Below, in pieces: positions 9,233 through 19,110 of a stretch of 64,000 nt of DNA. Source of the stretch: Dokdonella sp. (GTDB lineage Bacteria; Pseudomonadota; Gammaproteobacteria; Xanthomonadales; Rhodanobacteraceae); contig JANQAE010000001.1 of assembly GCA_024707225.1 (NCBI GenBank), forward strand, positions 682,001 to 746,000. Direction: 5' to 3'. The notes beneath the pieces were generated by a model, which saw only the letters and a list, made by a program, of their open reading frames with translations, made no database searches and was not told the DNA's origin. The position numbers were made by a program, and so were the translations under genes. Each line of letters opens with the position of its first letter. Position 1 is the stretch's first letter.

Positions 9233-10537
9233 TCAGTCTCCGCGGATGCCGTAATAGGCCGCGACGTCGGCGGCGCTGACCGGCCGGTCCTGCTCGCCCC
9301 AGTTGCGACGGATGTGGGTGACGATCGCGGCGATCTCGGCATTGCTCAGCCGTCCCGCGAACGGCGGCATCGAATGCGGTCGCGGATTGCCATCGGTGGT
9401 CGGCGGCATGCCGCCGTACAGCACCAGGCGCACGGCATTGACCGGATCGGGCGCGGTGACCGACACCGCGCCGCGCAGCGGCGGATAGTCGCGGCCGCGG
9501 CCCTCGCCGCCGTCACCGTGGCAGCTCGCGCAATGGTCCTGATAGAGGCGCCCGCCGTTGTGCGGATTGGCGACCGGCTGCGCGGCGGCATAGAGGAAGC
9601 GCCCGGTGTCGGGTCTCGCCTCGCCGCCGTGCGCGGGCACGCTCTTCAGATACGTCGCCATCGCGCGGGCGTCGTCCGCGCGCAGATGACGCAGGCTCGT
9701 GTAGACGACCTCGGCCATCGAGCCGTAGGCGGCGCCGTGCTCGCCGTTGCCGGTGACGAGGTAGTCGGCGAGCTGGTCGACGTCGTAGCGCGCGAGCTGG
9801 CGCGCATCGAGCGGCGGCGCATACCAGCCCTGGCCCGGAATGCGGCCGCCGGCGAGATAGCCCTCGGCCGGCAGCGAGCCCTGCGCGCCGCGCGTGCCGT
9901 GACACATCGCGCAGTGGCCCAGACCGTCGACGAGGTAGCGTCCGCGCAGCCATTCCGGCGGCGCATCGGCCGGTGCCGGCGGCAGCGGCGCCGGCCGGTA
10001 GTGCAGCATGCGCCAGCCGACCAGCGCACCGCGCCAGCTGGCCGGCCACCGGAGGTCGTTCGGCGGCGGCCGGGCCTCGACCGGTGGCAGCGTGCGCAGG
10101 TACGCGAACAGCGCGTCGAGGTCGGCATCGGTCAGGTGCGCGAAATTCGCGTACGGAAACGCCGGATAGAGCACGCCGTGGCGGCTGACGCCGTGGCGCA
10201 TCGCATGGCGGAACGCCTCGGCCGACCAGTCGCCGAGCCCGGTCTTCGGATCGGGCGTGAGGTTGGTGCTGTACAGCGTGCCGTAGTCGGTGCGGAACGG
10301 ACGTCCGCCCGCGAACGCGGTGCCGCCGCGCACGGTGTGGCAGGTCAGGCAGTTGCCGATGCGCGCCAGGTATGCGCCTTCGGCCGCGTCGCCGGCCGTC
10401 GTGATGGCGCCGCCGGACGGCACGCGATACGGCGCGAGGCCGCCCTGGCGCAACAGCAGGACGCCACCGGCCGCCGCGCCGAGCAGCAGCAGCGGCAACG
10501 TGATCAGTGCGCTCCACAGCGCGATGCGGCGGATCAC
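9233..10537 (-). CDS. Triheme c-type cytochrome (alcohol/gluconate dehydrogenase cytochrome-subunit type)
   Basis: Periplasmic electron-transfer protein of 434 residues, anchored by an N-terminal hydrophobic segment (LPLLLLGAAAGGVLLL). Three heme-c sites occur in order: CLTCH, CAMCH and CASCH, in three repeated cytochrome c domains, as in the membrane cytochrome subunits of flavin- or PQQ-linked dehydrogenases. The start is the GTG at 10537, which overlaps the upstream stop as GTGA, indicating translational coupling to the diheme cytochrome gene. No dehydrogenase catalytic subunit lies next to it, so the electron donor is unknown. Confidence 0.9.
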   Translation of the reverse strand: MIRRIALWSALITLPLLLLGAAAGGVLLLRQGGLAPYRVPSGGAITTAGDAAEGAYLARIGNCLTCHTVRGGTAFAGGRPFRTDYGTLYSTNLTPDPKTGLGDWSAEAFRHAMRHGVSRHGVLYPAFPYANFAHLTDADLDALFAYLRTLPPVEARPPPNDLRWPASWRGALVGWRMLHYRPAPLPPAPADAPPEWLRGRYLVDGLGHCAMCHGTRGAQGSLPAEGYLAGGRIPGQGWYAPPLDARQLARYDVDQLADYLVTGNGEHGAAYGSMAEVVYTSLRHLRADDARAMATYLKSVPAHGGEARPDTGRFLYAAAQPVANPHNGGRLYQDHCASCHGDGGEGRGRDYPPLRGAVSVTAPDPVNAVRLVLYGGMPPTTDGNPRPHSMPPFAGRLSNAEIAAIVTHIRRNWGEQDRPVSAADVAAYYGIRGD

Positions 10538-11289
10538 GGCGTCACCTGCGCATGCGGGAGATCGCCGCAGGCGAGCGGCGGCATCAGGCTGCCGGCAGCG
10601 GCCGGCTCGTCGTGCGCGCCGGGCGACTGGTGCGAGAGGTATTGCGCGACGATGCGGATGTCGGCCGGCGACAGCGCGGCGGCGATCTTCGCCATGCAGT
10701 CGGGCGCCTTCGAGCGGCGCGTGCCGTCGCGCCAGCTGCCGATCTGCGAGACGATGTAGTCCTGCGGCAGGCCGACCAGGGCCGGCACCGCCGGCTCCAG
10801 ACCGGTCAGCGTCGCGCCGTGGCAGGCGACGCAGGCGGGCAGGCCGGCCTGCGCATCGCCGTGGTGGACCAGTTGTTCGGCGCGCTCGCGCACGGCCGCC
10901 GGCAGCGCCGGCGCGCCGACGTCGGCCGCCTGCGTATGCGGCGGCTGCGCGGCGTAGTAGGCGGCGATCTCGGCGATGTAGGCATCGTCCATGTACTGCG
11001 TCAGCCAGACCATCTGCCAGTAGTGGCGGCGGCCGTCGCGGAACGCCTGCAACTGCTCGATCAGGTAGCCGGCCGGCTTGCCGGCCAGATGCGGGTAGTA
11101 GGTCGAGCCGGCGACGCCTTCGCCGCGCTCGCCGTGGCAGGCCGCGCAGGCGGCGAGGCGTTCGCGCAGGTCCGGGCCGGCGGTCTGCGCCTGGACGGCG
11201 CCGAACGCCAGCAGCGCGGAACAGGCCAGTCGCGCGAGGAGGCGTGCGCCGGCTGCGGGTCGGTGTGGAGCGGATGAGACGTCGTTCAC
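10534..11289 (-). CDS. Diheme cytochrome c (c4-like)
   Basis: Periplasmic cytochrome of 251 residues. A signal peptide ends near FGAVQAQ (about residue 35). Two class I heme-c sites, CAACH and CVACH, lie in tandem domains about 110 residues apart, the layout of cytochrome c4. Met ligands can be proposed (WQMVWLTQYM in the first domain) but not assigned with certainty. It is the first gene of a three-gene operon with the triheme cytochrome and a small membrane protein, so it may pass electrons from the triheme protein to a terminal oxidase. Confidence 0.88.
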   Translation of the reverse strand: MNDVSSAPHRPAAGARLLARLACSALLAFGAVQAQTAGPDLRERLAACAACHGERGEGVAGSTYYPHLAGKPAGYLIEQLQAFRDGRRHYWQMVWLTQYMDDAYIAEIAAYYAAQPPHTQAADVGAPALPAAVRERAEQLVHHGDAQAGLPACVACHGATLTGLEPAVPALVGLPQDYIVSQIGSWRDGTRRSKAPDCMAKIAAALSPADIRIVAQYLSHQSPGAHDEPAAAGSLMPPLACGDLPHAQVTP

Positions 11290-11315
11290 GGTAAGGTCTT
11301 CGATCGATCGAATGG

Positions 11316-12739
11316 TCAGGCCGCTGCGCTGAACGCGCGCACGAGCCGGCCGAGCGTCGCCAGCGCGTGCTCGCTGCGCTCATCCCAGGCGTGGCCGTAG
11401 TTCAGACGCAGGCAGTGGTCGAATCCGCCGCGTGCCGAGAAGATCGGCCCGGGCGCGATGCTGACGCCGTGCGAGAGCGCGTAGCGGTGCAGGTCCAGCG
11501 TGCGCACGTGCGCCGGCAGCTCGACCCAGAGGAAATAGCCGCCGTCCGGCCGCGTCGTGCGCGTCTCGTCGGGAAAATGCCGCGCGACCGACTGCAGCAA
11601 TGCGTTCTGCTGCACCGACAGCGCGTGGCGCAGCTGGCGCAGATGCTTGTCGTAGCCGCCTTTCTCCAGGTACGCCGCCAGCGTGGCCTGCGCCGGGATC
11701 GATGCGCCGAGGCTGCTGCTGAGCTTGAGCCGCGTGACCGCGCGCGTGAAACGGCCCGGCGCGGTCCAGCCGATCCGGTAGCCGGGCGCCAGGCATTTGG
11801 AGAACGAGGCGCAATGCATGACCCAGCCCTCGCCGTCGTAGGCCTTGGCCGGCGCCGGACGGCGCGCGCCGAAGTACAGCTCGCCGTAGACGTCGTCCTC
11901 GATCAGCGGCACCTGGTATCGCGTCGCCAGCGCGACCAGGTCGCGCTTCTTCGCGTCGGGCATCAGGCTGCCGAGCGGATTCTGGAAATTGGTCATCAGC
12001 CAGCAGGCCTTGGGCCGGTGGCGTTCGAACACCTGCGCCAGCGCGGCGAGGTCGATGCCTTCGCGCGGATGCGTCGGCACCTCGATCGCGTGCAGGCCGT
12101 TGCGCTCCAGAGCCTGCAGCGCCGCGTAGAACGTCGGCGATTCGACGACGACCGCATCGCCCGGCCGCGTCACCGCGCCAGACACAGGTTCAGCGCCTCG
12201 AGCGCGCCGTTGGTGACGACGATGTCCTCGGTGCGCACGTGCAGGCCGTCGGTCAGGTAGCGCAGCGCGATCTGCCGCCGCAGCCGTGCATTGCCCTGGC
12301 CGAGGTCGTCGACGCTGCTCCACGGGTCGAGCCGCGGCACGGTCGCCGCCATCACGCGGGCGAGGCGCTGCAGCGGAAACAGCTGCGGACTCGGGAACGC
12401 CGAGCCGAGCGGCACCACGTCGCGCTCGGCGGTCGATTCGAGCACCTCGAAGACGCGCTCGCTGATCGCGACCGGGGCCGACTCGGGCTCGGGCAGATCG
12501 GCCTGCTCGGCCTCGGGCAGCAGCGCCTGCGAGCCGGCCGTCACGTAGTAGCCGGAGCGGTCGCGCGCGCGGATCAGGCCGCGCGCCTCGAGCAGGTAGT
12601 AGGCCTGGAACACCGTCGAGGGGCTGACCTGGCGTGCCACGCTGGCCTGGCGCACCGACGGCATCCGGTCGCCGGGGCGCAGCACGCCGCTGCGGATCGA
12701 TTCGGCGATGGCATCGGCGAGGGCTTCGTAGCGCTTCAT
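11316..12739 (-). CDS. MocR-type GntR/aminotransferase transcriptional regulator (frameshifted in this sequence)
   Basis: Regulator built from a GntR winged helix and a PLP-dependent aminotransferase fold I domain. Residues 1-70 give the winged helix (LADAIAESIRSGVLRPGDRMPSVRQ in two stretches, then SPSTVFQAYYLLEARGL). The aminotransferase part has the PLP lysine in SFSKCLAPGYRIGW and the Asp in IEDDVYGELYF. The N-terminal frame runs from ATG 12739 to LNLCLAR near 12175, then the protein resumes one frame over at AVTRPGDAVVVE; one missing base near 12174-12178 explains it. Restored length is about 474 residues. Target genes are unknown; the divergent Tat-exported NAD-binding protein is a candidate. 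Confidence 0.85.
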
Positions 12740-13051
12740 GGCAGGCGGGACGGGCCGGCATCCGGTCGGGGCAGGTGGCCGCATTGTCGGCCCCGCCGCT
12801 GCGGAGCAACAGAGCCAGTTGTCCGGAAAAACACCGGATCAGTTACGCGCTCGCTGCGACCGGTCCGGCCGGCGGGCGATCGCGGGGCGACTCCAGGCGG
12901 TTCGGGCGGCGTGGCCGGGGGCGTTGCGTGCGCGTTCGCGGATGGCCCGCTCCGCCAGAGGTCATGGCCGTGACCTTCGGCCCTGCTGCGGCGTTTCGGC
13001 GCAGGCTCCAATGCGGCCTTCCTCACCGAACACCTGCCGGAGATGCCCGCC
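12740..13051. promoter_or_regulatory. Divergent intergenic region between MocR regulator and Tat-exported protein
   Basis: 312 bp without a gene. CAGTT occurs at 12816-12820 and again at 12840-12844, in the same orientation and 24 bases apart, with CCGG at 12823-12826 and 12834-12837 between them. Spaced direct repeats are typical operators for MocR-family proteins, so this is a possible autoregulatory site. This is inferred from position and spacing only. Confidence 0.3.
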
Positions 13052-14200
13052 ATGTCGATCACCCGTCGCGATCTGTTCCGTCTTGGCGCGCTGGCCGGCG
13101 CGGCCGCGCTGTCGGCCAACGTGCTCGGCGCCGCCGCGCCGACGCCGCCGCCGGCCGCGGCGCGGCCGCTGCGCATCCTGATCCTCGGCGGCACCGGCTT
13201 CGTCGGGCCGCATCAGGTCCGCTACGCGCTGGCGCGCGGCCACAAGGTCACGTTGTTCAATCGCGGACGCCGCACGCGCGAATGGCCGGCCGAGGTCGAG
13301 CAGCTGACCGGCGACCGCAACGAAGGGGCGCTGGACGCGCTCAAGGGCCGCGAATGGGACGTGTGCATCGACAACCCGACCAGCATCCCGTTCTGGGTGC
13401 GCGATGTCGGCAAGGTGCTCAAGGGCAAGGTCGGTCAGTACGTGTTCGTCTCGACGATCTCGGTCTACGCGGACAGCACGGCCCTCGACGCCGACGAAAC
13501 CGCGCCGCTGGCCGCTTATACCGGCAAGGACGTCATGAAGGAGACGCAGACCTCGCTGCGCGCCGACATGAGCCTGTACGGACCGCTCAAGGCCGCTTGC
13601 GAGGCCGAGGCGCGCAAGTGGTTCGGCGACGGCACCACGATCGTGCGGCCGGGCCTGATCGTCGGCCCCGGCGACGAGAGCGACCGCTTCACGTACTGGC
13701 CGGTGCGGCTGGCCGCCGGCGGCGATGTGGTCGCGCCGGGCGACGGCAGCGATCCGGTGCAGTTCATCGATGCGCGCGATCTGGCCGAATGGATGATCCG
13801 CCTGGTCGAGGCCAAGGCGACCGGCATCTACAACGCGACCGGACCGGATTACACGATGCGCACCGATGCGATGCTCTACGGCATTCGCGCGACCACGACC
13901 GCCGGCGCGCGCCTGCACTGGGTTTCGACCGACTTCCTCGCCGCTCGGGAGGTTGCGCCGTGGCGCGACATGCCGGTGTGGCTGCCCGGCAGCGGCGAGA
14001 CCGCCGGCTTCGCGCGGCGCAGCATCAAGCGTGCGCTCGAGCGCGGCCTGACGTTCCGTCCGCTGGCGACGACCGCGGCCGACACGCTGAGCTGGTTCCA
14101 GCAGCTGCCGGCCGAGCGCCAGGCCAAGCTCGGCGCCGGCCTGACGCGCGAGCGCGAGGCCGACGTGCTCAAGGCCTGGCAGGCCAGGCAGGCCGGCTGA
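13052..14200 (+). CDS. Tat-exported NAD-dependent epimerase/dehydratase family protein
   Basis: Short-chain (extended SDR) fold protein of 382 residues with a twin-arginine signal peptide: SITRRDLFRLG followed by a hydrophobic Ala/Leu stretch to about residue 28. The mature part opens with the Rossmann motif LILGGTGFVGPH. The catalytic region reads VFVSTISVYAD then SLYGPLKAACE, so the Tyr-x-x-x-Lys pair is replaced by Y-G-P-L-K, which still keeps Tyr and Lys four apart. Export with bound cofactor fits the Tat route. The start at 13052 has CCGGAG nine bases upstream, better than the ATG at 13043. Substrate unknown. Confidence 0.87.
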   Translation: MSITRRDLFRLGALAGAAALSANVLGAAAPTPPPAAARPLRILILGGTGFVGPHQVRYALARGHKVTLFNRGRRTREWPAEVEQLTGDRNEGALDALKGREWDVCIDNPTSIPFWVRDVGKVLKGKVGQYVFVSTISVYADSTALDADETAPLAAYTGKDVMKETQTSLRADMSLYGPLKAACEAEARKWFGDGTTIVRPGLIVGPGDESDRFTYWPVRLAAGGDVVAPGDGSDPVQFIDARDLAEWMIRLVEAKATGIYNATGPDYTMRTDAMLYGIRATTTAGARLHWVSTDFLAAREVAPWRDMPVWLPGSGETAGFARRSIKRALERGLTFRPLATTAADTLSWFQQLPAERQAKLGAGLTREREADVLKAWQARQAG

Positions 14201-14216
14201 GGCAGTACGCGATCCG

Positions 14217-14238
14217 GGCGCGGCCACGCGGCCGCGCC
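14217..14238. terminator. Hairpin between convergent genes
   Basis: GGCGCGGCC pairs with GGCCGCGCC around a 4-base loop, between the ends of the epimerase-like gene and the DUF349 gene. No T tract, so its strength as a terminator is doubtful. Confidence 0.45.
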
Positions 14239-14284
14239 GATCGTCCGTAACCGCGATCCGGGCCGGAGGTCCGCCGCGCGGCGC

Positions 14285-16945
14285 TCAGCGCCAGCCGGCG
14301 AGCACATGCCGGACCGCGCGTTCGAGCCGCGCGTCCAGCACAGGATTCGCCGCCGGCTCGAGTGCGCTCCAGCGTTCGAGCAGGGCCGCGAGGGCCGCTT
14401 CCGGTCCGCCCTCGTCGCGATCGCCGCGCAGGCGTGCCGACAGCCGGCCGACCTGCAGGTCGAGCCGGCGCTGCCGGTCCTCGTCGGGCGAGTCGACGCC
14501 GGCGAGTGCTTCGAGCTCGACGAGGCAGTCGCGCAGCGCAGCCGTGTCCGCATCGGCCGAGCCTGTGGTCGCAGGCCCAGCCAGTGCGCGCTCGAGCCGT
14601 GCGGACAGCGCCGCAGCCGCGACCGGCGTCGCGGCGATCGCAGCGAGGTCACTGCGCACACCGTCCGCGTCGCGCTCGCCGCGCTCGGCGGCACGGCACA
14701 GCGTGTAGGTCGCCAGCCAGGCATCGAAGCCGGCGCGGCGTGCGGCACGCGTGCGCCGCTCGGCGGCCTCGCGCAGTGCGTCCTGCGCGGCGCGGAAGCG
14801 CCGCTGCAGGTCTTCGTCGCGCAGACCGAGCGCCTGCCAGGCCTGCTCGATCCGCGCCTGTGCGGCGCGATCGGCGTGTTCGGCGGCCGCGAGCGATTCC
14901 AGCTCCGCGCACAGTGCGACGGCACCGTCTCGCGTCGCCTGTGTCTGTGCGTCGCGCGCGATGCGTTCGCCGTCGGCGCGCGCGAACACCGCATCGATCG
15001 CGCCGCGAAACGCCGTCCACTGCCGCTGATCGCGCGCGCGCCGGCCATTGCCGGCCGCCTGCCAGCGGCGCTGCAGGTCCTTGGCGCCGGCGATCGCGTT
15101 GCGCAGGTCGGCCTCGCCGGAGAGCGCCTCGGCGGCGCCGATCAGACGCTGCTTGGCGGCCTCGACGGCGGCGTCGTGTTCGGCGATGCGCGCCTCGAGC
15201 GTCGCCAGCCCCGCGCGCAGCCGCTCGGCCAGGGCCTTGCGCTCGCGCGGATCGACGCGGTCGAGTGCGCGCAGGGCGTCGGCGACCTCGCGGCGGCGCG
15301 CGGCGAGCGCGCGCACGTCCGGCGCCGGCGCGTTCGGGTCGTCGAGACCTGCCAGCAGCGCGCCGATCGCCTGCGCCTGGGTCTGGCGCAGCGCGTCGCG
15401 CTTCTCGAAATAGGCGCGGGTCGGCTTGATCGCTTCGCGACAGGCGGCGTGGAAGCGGCGCACCAGACCGCCGCCGCCACGTCCGCCGTCGTGCGCATCG
15501 AGCCGCGCCCATTCGGCCTGCGCCTCGCGCACGCGCGTGGCGACGGCGTCCGGATGCAGGCCGCTCGCGGCCAGCGCCTCGATCTCGCCGCACAGAGCCT
15601 CGCGGCGCTGGTCGTCGCTCCAGCGCTGCCAGCGCGCGATCTGCGCGTAGCGACCCTCGGCGTCGGCCAGCCGCCGTGCGATCTCATCGCTCGGCGCCTC
15701 GTGCAGCGCCTGGCGCGCCGCGGCGAGCCGGGCGTGCGCCTGATGGGCCGGTCCGCTCTGGCCGCTGTCGAGCGCCGCCTCCAATGCGCCGAGCGCATCG
15801 CCGAGCGCGGCATGCCGGCGCTCGCGCTCGCTGCGGCGGCGTTCGATCTCGGCCGGATCGTCGCGGCGCTTGGGCTCAGCCGCGGGCGTCGCGACCGGCG
15901 TCGGCGCGGTCGGCAGCGGTGACGGTGCATGGGCGAGTTCGCCGAGCCGGGCGACGATCGCCGACAGGCGGTGCTCGTGCGCTTCGCGCAGGCTGCCGCC
16001 GGCTTCGTCGACGGCACTCCAGCGCTCGGCCAGCGCGTCGAAGCGCTGGCTGATCGCGTCGCGCTGCTCGACCGCATCGCGCTCGGCGAGCGCGTGTTCG
16101 ATCGCCGCGATCTCGGTGCCGATCGCCTCGATCTCGGCGCTGCGGCGGCGCAGCGCCGCCATCTGATCGGGGTCGCGGCGCAGCGCGAGCAGATCGCCGG
16201 CGGCCTGGAAACGGGTCCGGAACGAGGCCGGCACGCGTTCGGCGATCGCGCTCCAGCGCGCCTGCAGCGTGGCGTCGTCGTCGGTGGAGCGATCGCCTTC
16301 GCGCAGGCGGCGTTCGAGCTGCTCGCAGATCCGGCGCGCCTCCTCGGCGATCGCGGCGTCGTCGCCGCGCGCGAGACGGCCGGCTTCGATCTTGTCACGG
16401 GCGCGGCGATAGACCTGCTTGTCGCGCTTGCGGCTGCGCTCGGCGATGCGTTCGAGCAGGGCCTCCTCGTCGATGCGCTCGACGATGGCCAGGCGCAGGC
16501 CGGCGTCGGTTTCGGCGGTCGCGCGCTCGACCAGCAGAGCCGGGCGCGTCACGCGTGCCAGCGCGGCGGCGCGCAGCTCGGTCTCGGCGGCGTGCTCGGC
16601 GAGGTGTTCGATCAGGCGCGGCGCGTCCTGTGCGGCGGCCAGCCGCAGGCGCTCGGCCAGCGGCGGCGACCGCGGATGACGGCCGGCCAGCAGGTCGAAC
16701 CACAGCGCGCGCGCCGCCTCGCGGTTGCCGGCATCGGGATCGTCCTGGGCCAGCGCCTGGGCGAGGCCCGGATCGGCCAGACGCTTGAGCGCGGCCAGCC
16801 GCACGCCGGCGTCGGCGTCGTTGCGCGCGATCTGCGGCAGCGCGGCGACGAGCTCGGGCGCCGCATCGCCGCTGACGGCGGCCAGTCGCACGGCGGCGTC
16901 GGCGGACTGCCAGCGCGGTTTGAACAGCTTGCGGACGAAGTTCAC
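14285..16945 (-). CDS. DUF349 domain-containing protein
   Basis: Large helical cytoplasmic protein of 886 residues, rich in Ala, Arg and Glu, with repeated DUF349-type segments (for example LQRRWQAAGNGRRARDQRQW and ARWSAIAERVPASFRTRF) and predicted coiled coils over most of its length. The N-terminus (first ~200 residues) looks like HEAT-type repeats (AVRLAAVSGDAAPELVAALP). Function is not established for the family. It starts at a GTG that shares one base with the stop of the TraB gene (TAGTG), so the two are translationally coupled. Confidence 0.85.
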   Translation of the reverse strand: MNFVRKLFKPRWQSADAAVRLAAVSGDAAPELVAALPQIARNDADAGVRLAALKRLADPGLAQALAQDDPDAGNREAARALWFDLLAGRHPRSPPLAERLRLAAAQDAPRLIEHLAEHAAETELRAAALARVTRPALLVERATAETDAGLRLAIVERIDEEALLERIAERSRKRDKQVYRRARDKIEAGRLARGDDAAIAEEARRICEQLERRLREGDRSTDDDATLQARWSAIAERVPASFRTRFQAAGDLLALRRDPDQMAALRRRSAEIEAIGTEIAAIEHALAERDAVEQRDAISQRFDALAERWSAVDEAGGSLREAHEHRLSAIVARLGELAHAPSPLPTAPTPVATPAAEPKRRDDPAEIERRRSERERRHAALGDALGALEAALDSGQSGPAHQAHARLAAARQALHEAPSDEIARRLADAEGRYAQIARWQRWSDDQRREALCGEIEALAASGLHPDAVATRVREAQAEWARLDAHDGGRGGGGLVRRFHAACREAIKPTRAYFEKRDALRQTQAQAIGALLAGLDDPNAPAPDVRALAARRREVADALRALDRVDPRERKALAERLRAGLATLEARIAEHDAAVEAAKQRLIGAAEALSGEADLRNAIAGAKDLQRRWQAAGNGRRARDQRQWTAFRGAIDAVFARADGERIARDAQTQATRDGAVALCAELESLAAAEHADRAAQARIEQAWQALGLRDEDLQRRFRAAQDALREAAERRTRAARRAGFDAWLATYTLCRAAERGERDADGVRSDLAAIAATPVAAAALSARLERALAGPATTGSADADTAALRDCLVELEALAGVDSPDEDRQRRLDLQVGRLSARLRGDRDEGGPEAALAALLERWSALEPAANPVLDARLERAVRHVLAGWR

Positions 16946-18213
16946 TAGATCAGCTTCCCGAAGATCCGAAGGCCGGCCACCCAGGTACCGAACATCATGC
17001 CGATGTTCGTGAACATGAAGACCAGCAGCGTGCGCGAGACGCGGTTCTTCCACCAGCCGGTCCAGTGCGTGACGTCGTCGCGCAGCTGATCGAAATCGGC
17101 CACGCGCGGGCGGTGGAACCAGACCTCGACCGCGGCGCTGGCGGCGCCGGACGGTACGCCGGGGCGGAACGGCTTGAGCGGCGCGACGACGAACGCGGCC
17201 AATGCGCTGAGCGGATGACCGCCGCCGGCCAGCGCGCCGAGCGCGGCGCCGATGCCGGTGCCGAGCACCCAGACCAGCAGCGCGTCGGTGCCGAAATCGG
17301 CGCCGCGCGCGAACAGCAGCGCGATCGCCGCGGCGATCGCCGCGAACACCGCCAAGCCGACGATCTTCGGCCACGGCGAAGGCGGCGGCGACTCGGCCAG
17401 GCGCCGCTGCAGCGGTCCGGGCGGTTCGGTCTGCTCGACCAGCTCGCGCTCGATGCCGGCCATGTGGCCGGCACCGATGACGACCAGCACGCGCGCCACC
17501 GGCGCGGTGGCGCGCTCGGCCTCCTCGCGCAGGTGCGCACTCATGTAGCGGTCGCGCTCGGCGATCAGGGCCTCATACAGCGGCGGCGATTCCTTCGCGA
17601 ACTCGCCGAACATGCTGCCGAGCATGTCGCCCTGCTTGAGCTTCTCGATCTCGCTTTCCTCGACTTCCTCGCGCGAGAGCAGGCTGCCGGCGAGGCCGGC
17701 CATCAGACCCATGCGCTCGACGAAGCCGACGCTGCGGATCGCGCGGCGCAGCGTGATGCCGACCTCGCGGTCGATCAGCCACAGCGGCAGGCCGCGCGAT
17801 TCGGCCTCGTCGATCGCCGCCTTCATCTCGGCGCCCGGCTCGATGCCGAACTGCTCGGCGATGCGACGCTGGAATGCGCCGAGCGCGAGATTGGCCGCGA
17901 CCAGGCCGACCTTGCGCTGGCGGATCACCTGGAACAGGTCCAGGTTGCGCAGCGCGTCGGGATCCTTGATCGAGCGGAAGCGCGGCTCGCACAGCTCCAC
18001 GGCGATCGCGTCGAAGCGCTCGTCGCGGACGATCGCGTGCACGGCCTCGACGCTGGCGCGCGAGACGTGGGCGGTGCCGAGGATCACGTACTCGACGCCG
18101 TCGCGACGGACCCGCGCGATCGGCTGGCCGGCCAATGCGTCGGCCGCGTCGGGCGGGGTGTTCGGTTCGGGCAGGGTGGCCGGCGCGGCGGCGGCTTCGG
18201 GTGGGATCGACAC
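16945..18213 (-). CDS. TraB/GumN family membrane protein
   Basis: 422-residue protein with an N-terminal TraB domain: VILGTAHVSRASVEAV near residue 45, AVELCEPRF near 70, and VVIGAGHMAGIERELV near 250. The GTAH and GxGH histidines are the conserved candidate metal/catalytic residues of the family. The C-terminal third has three or four membrane spans (IVGLAVFAAIAAAIALLFA, LLVWVLGTGIGAALGAL, LLVFMFTNIGMMFG). Related proteins degrade or shut down peptide pheromones in enterococci; a peptidase role here is only inferred. It lies between the amidase gene (13 bp upstream) and the coupled DUF349 gene. Confidence 0.88.
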   Translation of the reverse strand: MSIPPEAAAAPATLPEPNTPPDAADALAGQPIARVRRDGVEYVILGTAHVSRASVEAVHAIVRDERFDAIAVELCEPRFRSIKDPDALRNLDLFQVIRQRKVGLVAANLALGAFQRRIAEQFGIEPGAEMKAAIDEAESRGLPLWLIDREVGITLRRAIRSVGFVERMGLMAGLAGSLLSREEVEESEIEKLKQGDMLGSMFGEFAKESPPLYEALIAERDRYMSAHLREEAERATAPVARVLVVIGAGHMAGIERELVEQTEPPGPLQRRLAESPPPSPWPKIVGLAVFAAIAAAIALLFARGADFGTDALLVWVLGTGIGAALGALAGGGHPLSALAAFVVAPLKPFRPGVPSGAASAAVEVWFHRPRVADFDQLRDDVTHWTGWWKNRVSRTLLVFMFTNIGMMFGTWVAGLRIFGKLI

Positions 18214-18225
18214 GATCGGGCGCCG

Positions 18226-19110
18226 TCAGTCGCGGTAGCGCTTGAGCAGATCGGCGTAGGCGTCGATCCGGCGGTCGCGCAGGAACGGCCAGATCCGCCG
18301 CACCGCCTCGCTGCGCGCCAAGTCGACCTCGACGATCAGCAGCTCGCGGCGGTCTTGCGGCGCCTGCGCGACGAACTCGCCCTGCGGCCCGGTCACGAAG
18401 CTCGATCCCCAGAACTGGATGCCGCGACCGCCGTCCGGCGCAGGCTCGAAGCCGTAGCGGTTGCAGGCCAGCACCGGAATGCCGTTGGCGACCGCATGCG
18501 CGCGCTGGATCGTGATCCAGGCGTCGCGCTGGCGCGTCTTCTCGGCCGCGTCGTCGGACGGGTCCCAGCCGATCGCGGTCGGGTACAGCAGCAGCTCGGC
18601 ACCGGCCAGCGCCATCATGCGCGCGGCCTCCGGATACCACTGATCCCAGCACACCAGCACGCCGAGCCGGCCGACCGAGGTGTCGATCGGATTGAAGCCG
18701 AGGTCGCCCGGCGTGAAGTAGAACTTCTCGTAGTAGGCCGGATCGTCCGGGATGTGCATCTTGCGGTACTTGCCGGCGATCGTCGCCGAGCGGTCGAACA
18801 CGACGGCGGTGTTGTGATACAGGCCGCCGGCGCGCCGCTCGAACAGCGAGGCGACCAGCACCAGCTTGAGCTCTGCAGCCAGCGCGCCGAGCTTCTCGGT
18901 GCTGTAGCCCGGGATCGCCTCGGCGCGGTCGAACTCCTCGACGTTCTCGTGCTGGCAGAAGTACGGGCCGTTGTGCAGCTCCTGCAGCAGCACCAGTTCG
19001 GCACCGGCCGCGGCGGCTTCGCGCAGGCCGGATTCGATCGCGGCGAGGTTGGCGTCGCGGCTGCCGCGGTTGGATTCCTGCAGCAGCGCAACCTTGAGAG
19101 TCTTCATCAT
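18226..19110 (-). CDS. aguB: N-carbamoylputrescine amidase (carbon-nitrogen hydrolase)
   Basis: Cytoplasmic nitrilase-superfamily amidase of 294 residues that hydrolyses N-carbamoylputrescine to putrescine, CO2 and ammonia in the agmatine pathway. The catalytic triad is visible: Glu in LVLLQELHNGPYF, Lys in AGKYRKMHIPDDP and Cys in GVLVCWDQWYPE. The FYFTPGDLGF and QFWGSSFV segments are typical of plant and bacterial AguB. Two adjacent ATG codons, 19110 and 19107, are both possible starts. The usual partner, agmatine deiminase (aguA), is not in this window. Confidence 0.9.
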   Translation of the reverse strand: MMKTLKVALLQESNRGSRDANLAAIESGLREAAAAGAELVLLQELHNGPYFCQHENVEEFDRAEAIPGYSTEKLGALAAELKLVLVASLFERRAGGLYHNTAVVFDRSATIAGKYRKMHIPDDPAYYEKFYFTPGDLGFNPIDTSVGRLGVLVCWDQWYPEAARMMALAGAELLLYPTAIGWDPSDDAAEKTRQRDAWITIQRAHAVANGIPVLACNRYGFEPAPDGGRGIQFWGSSFVTGPQGEFVAQAPQDRRELLIVEVDLARSEAVRRIWPFLRDRRIDAYADLLKRYRD

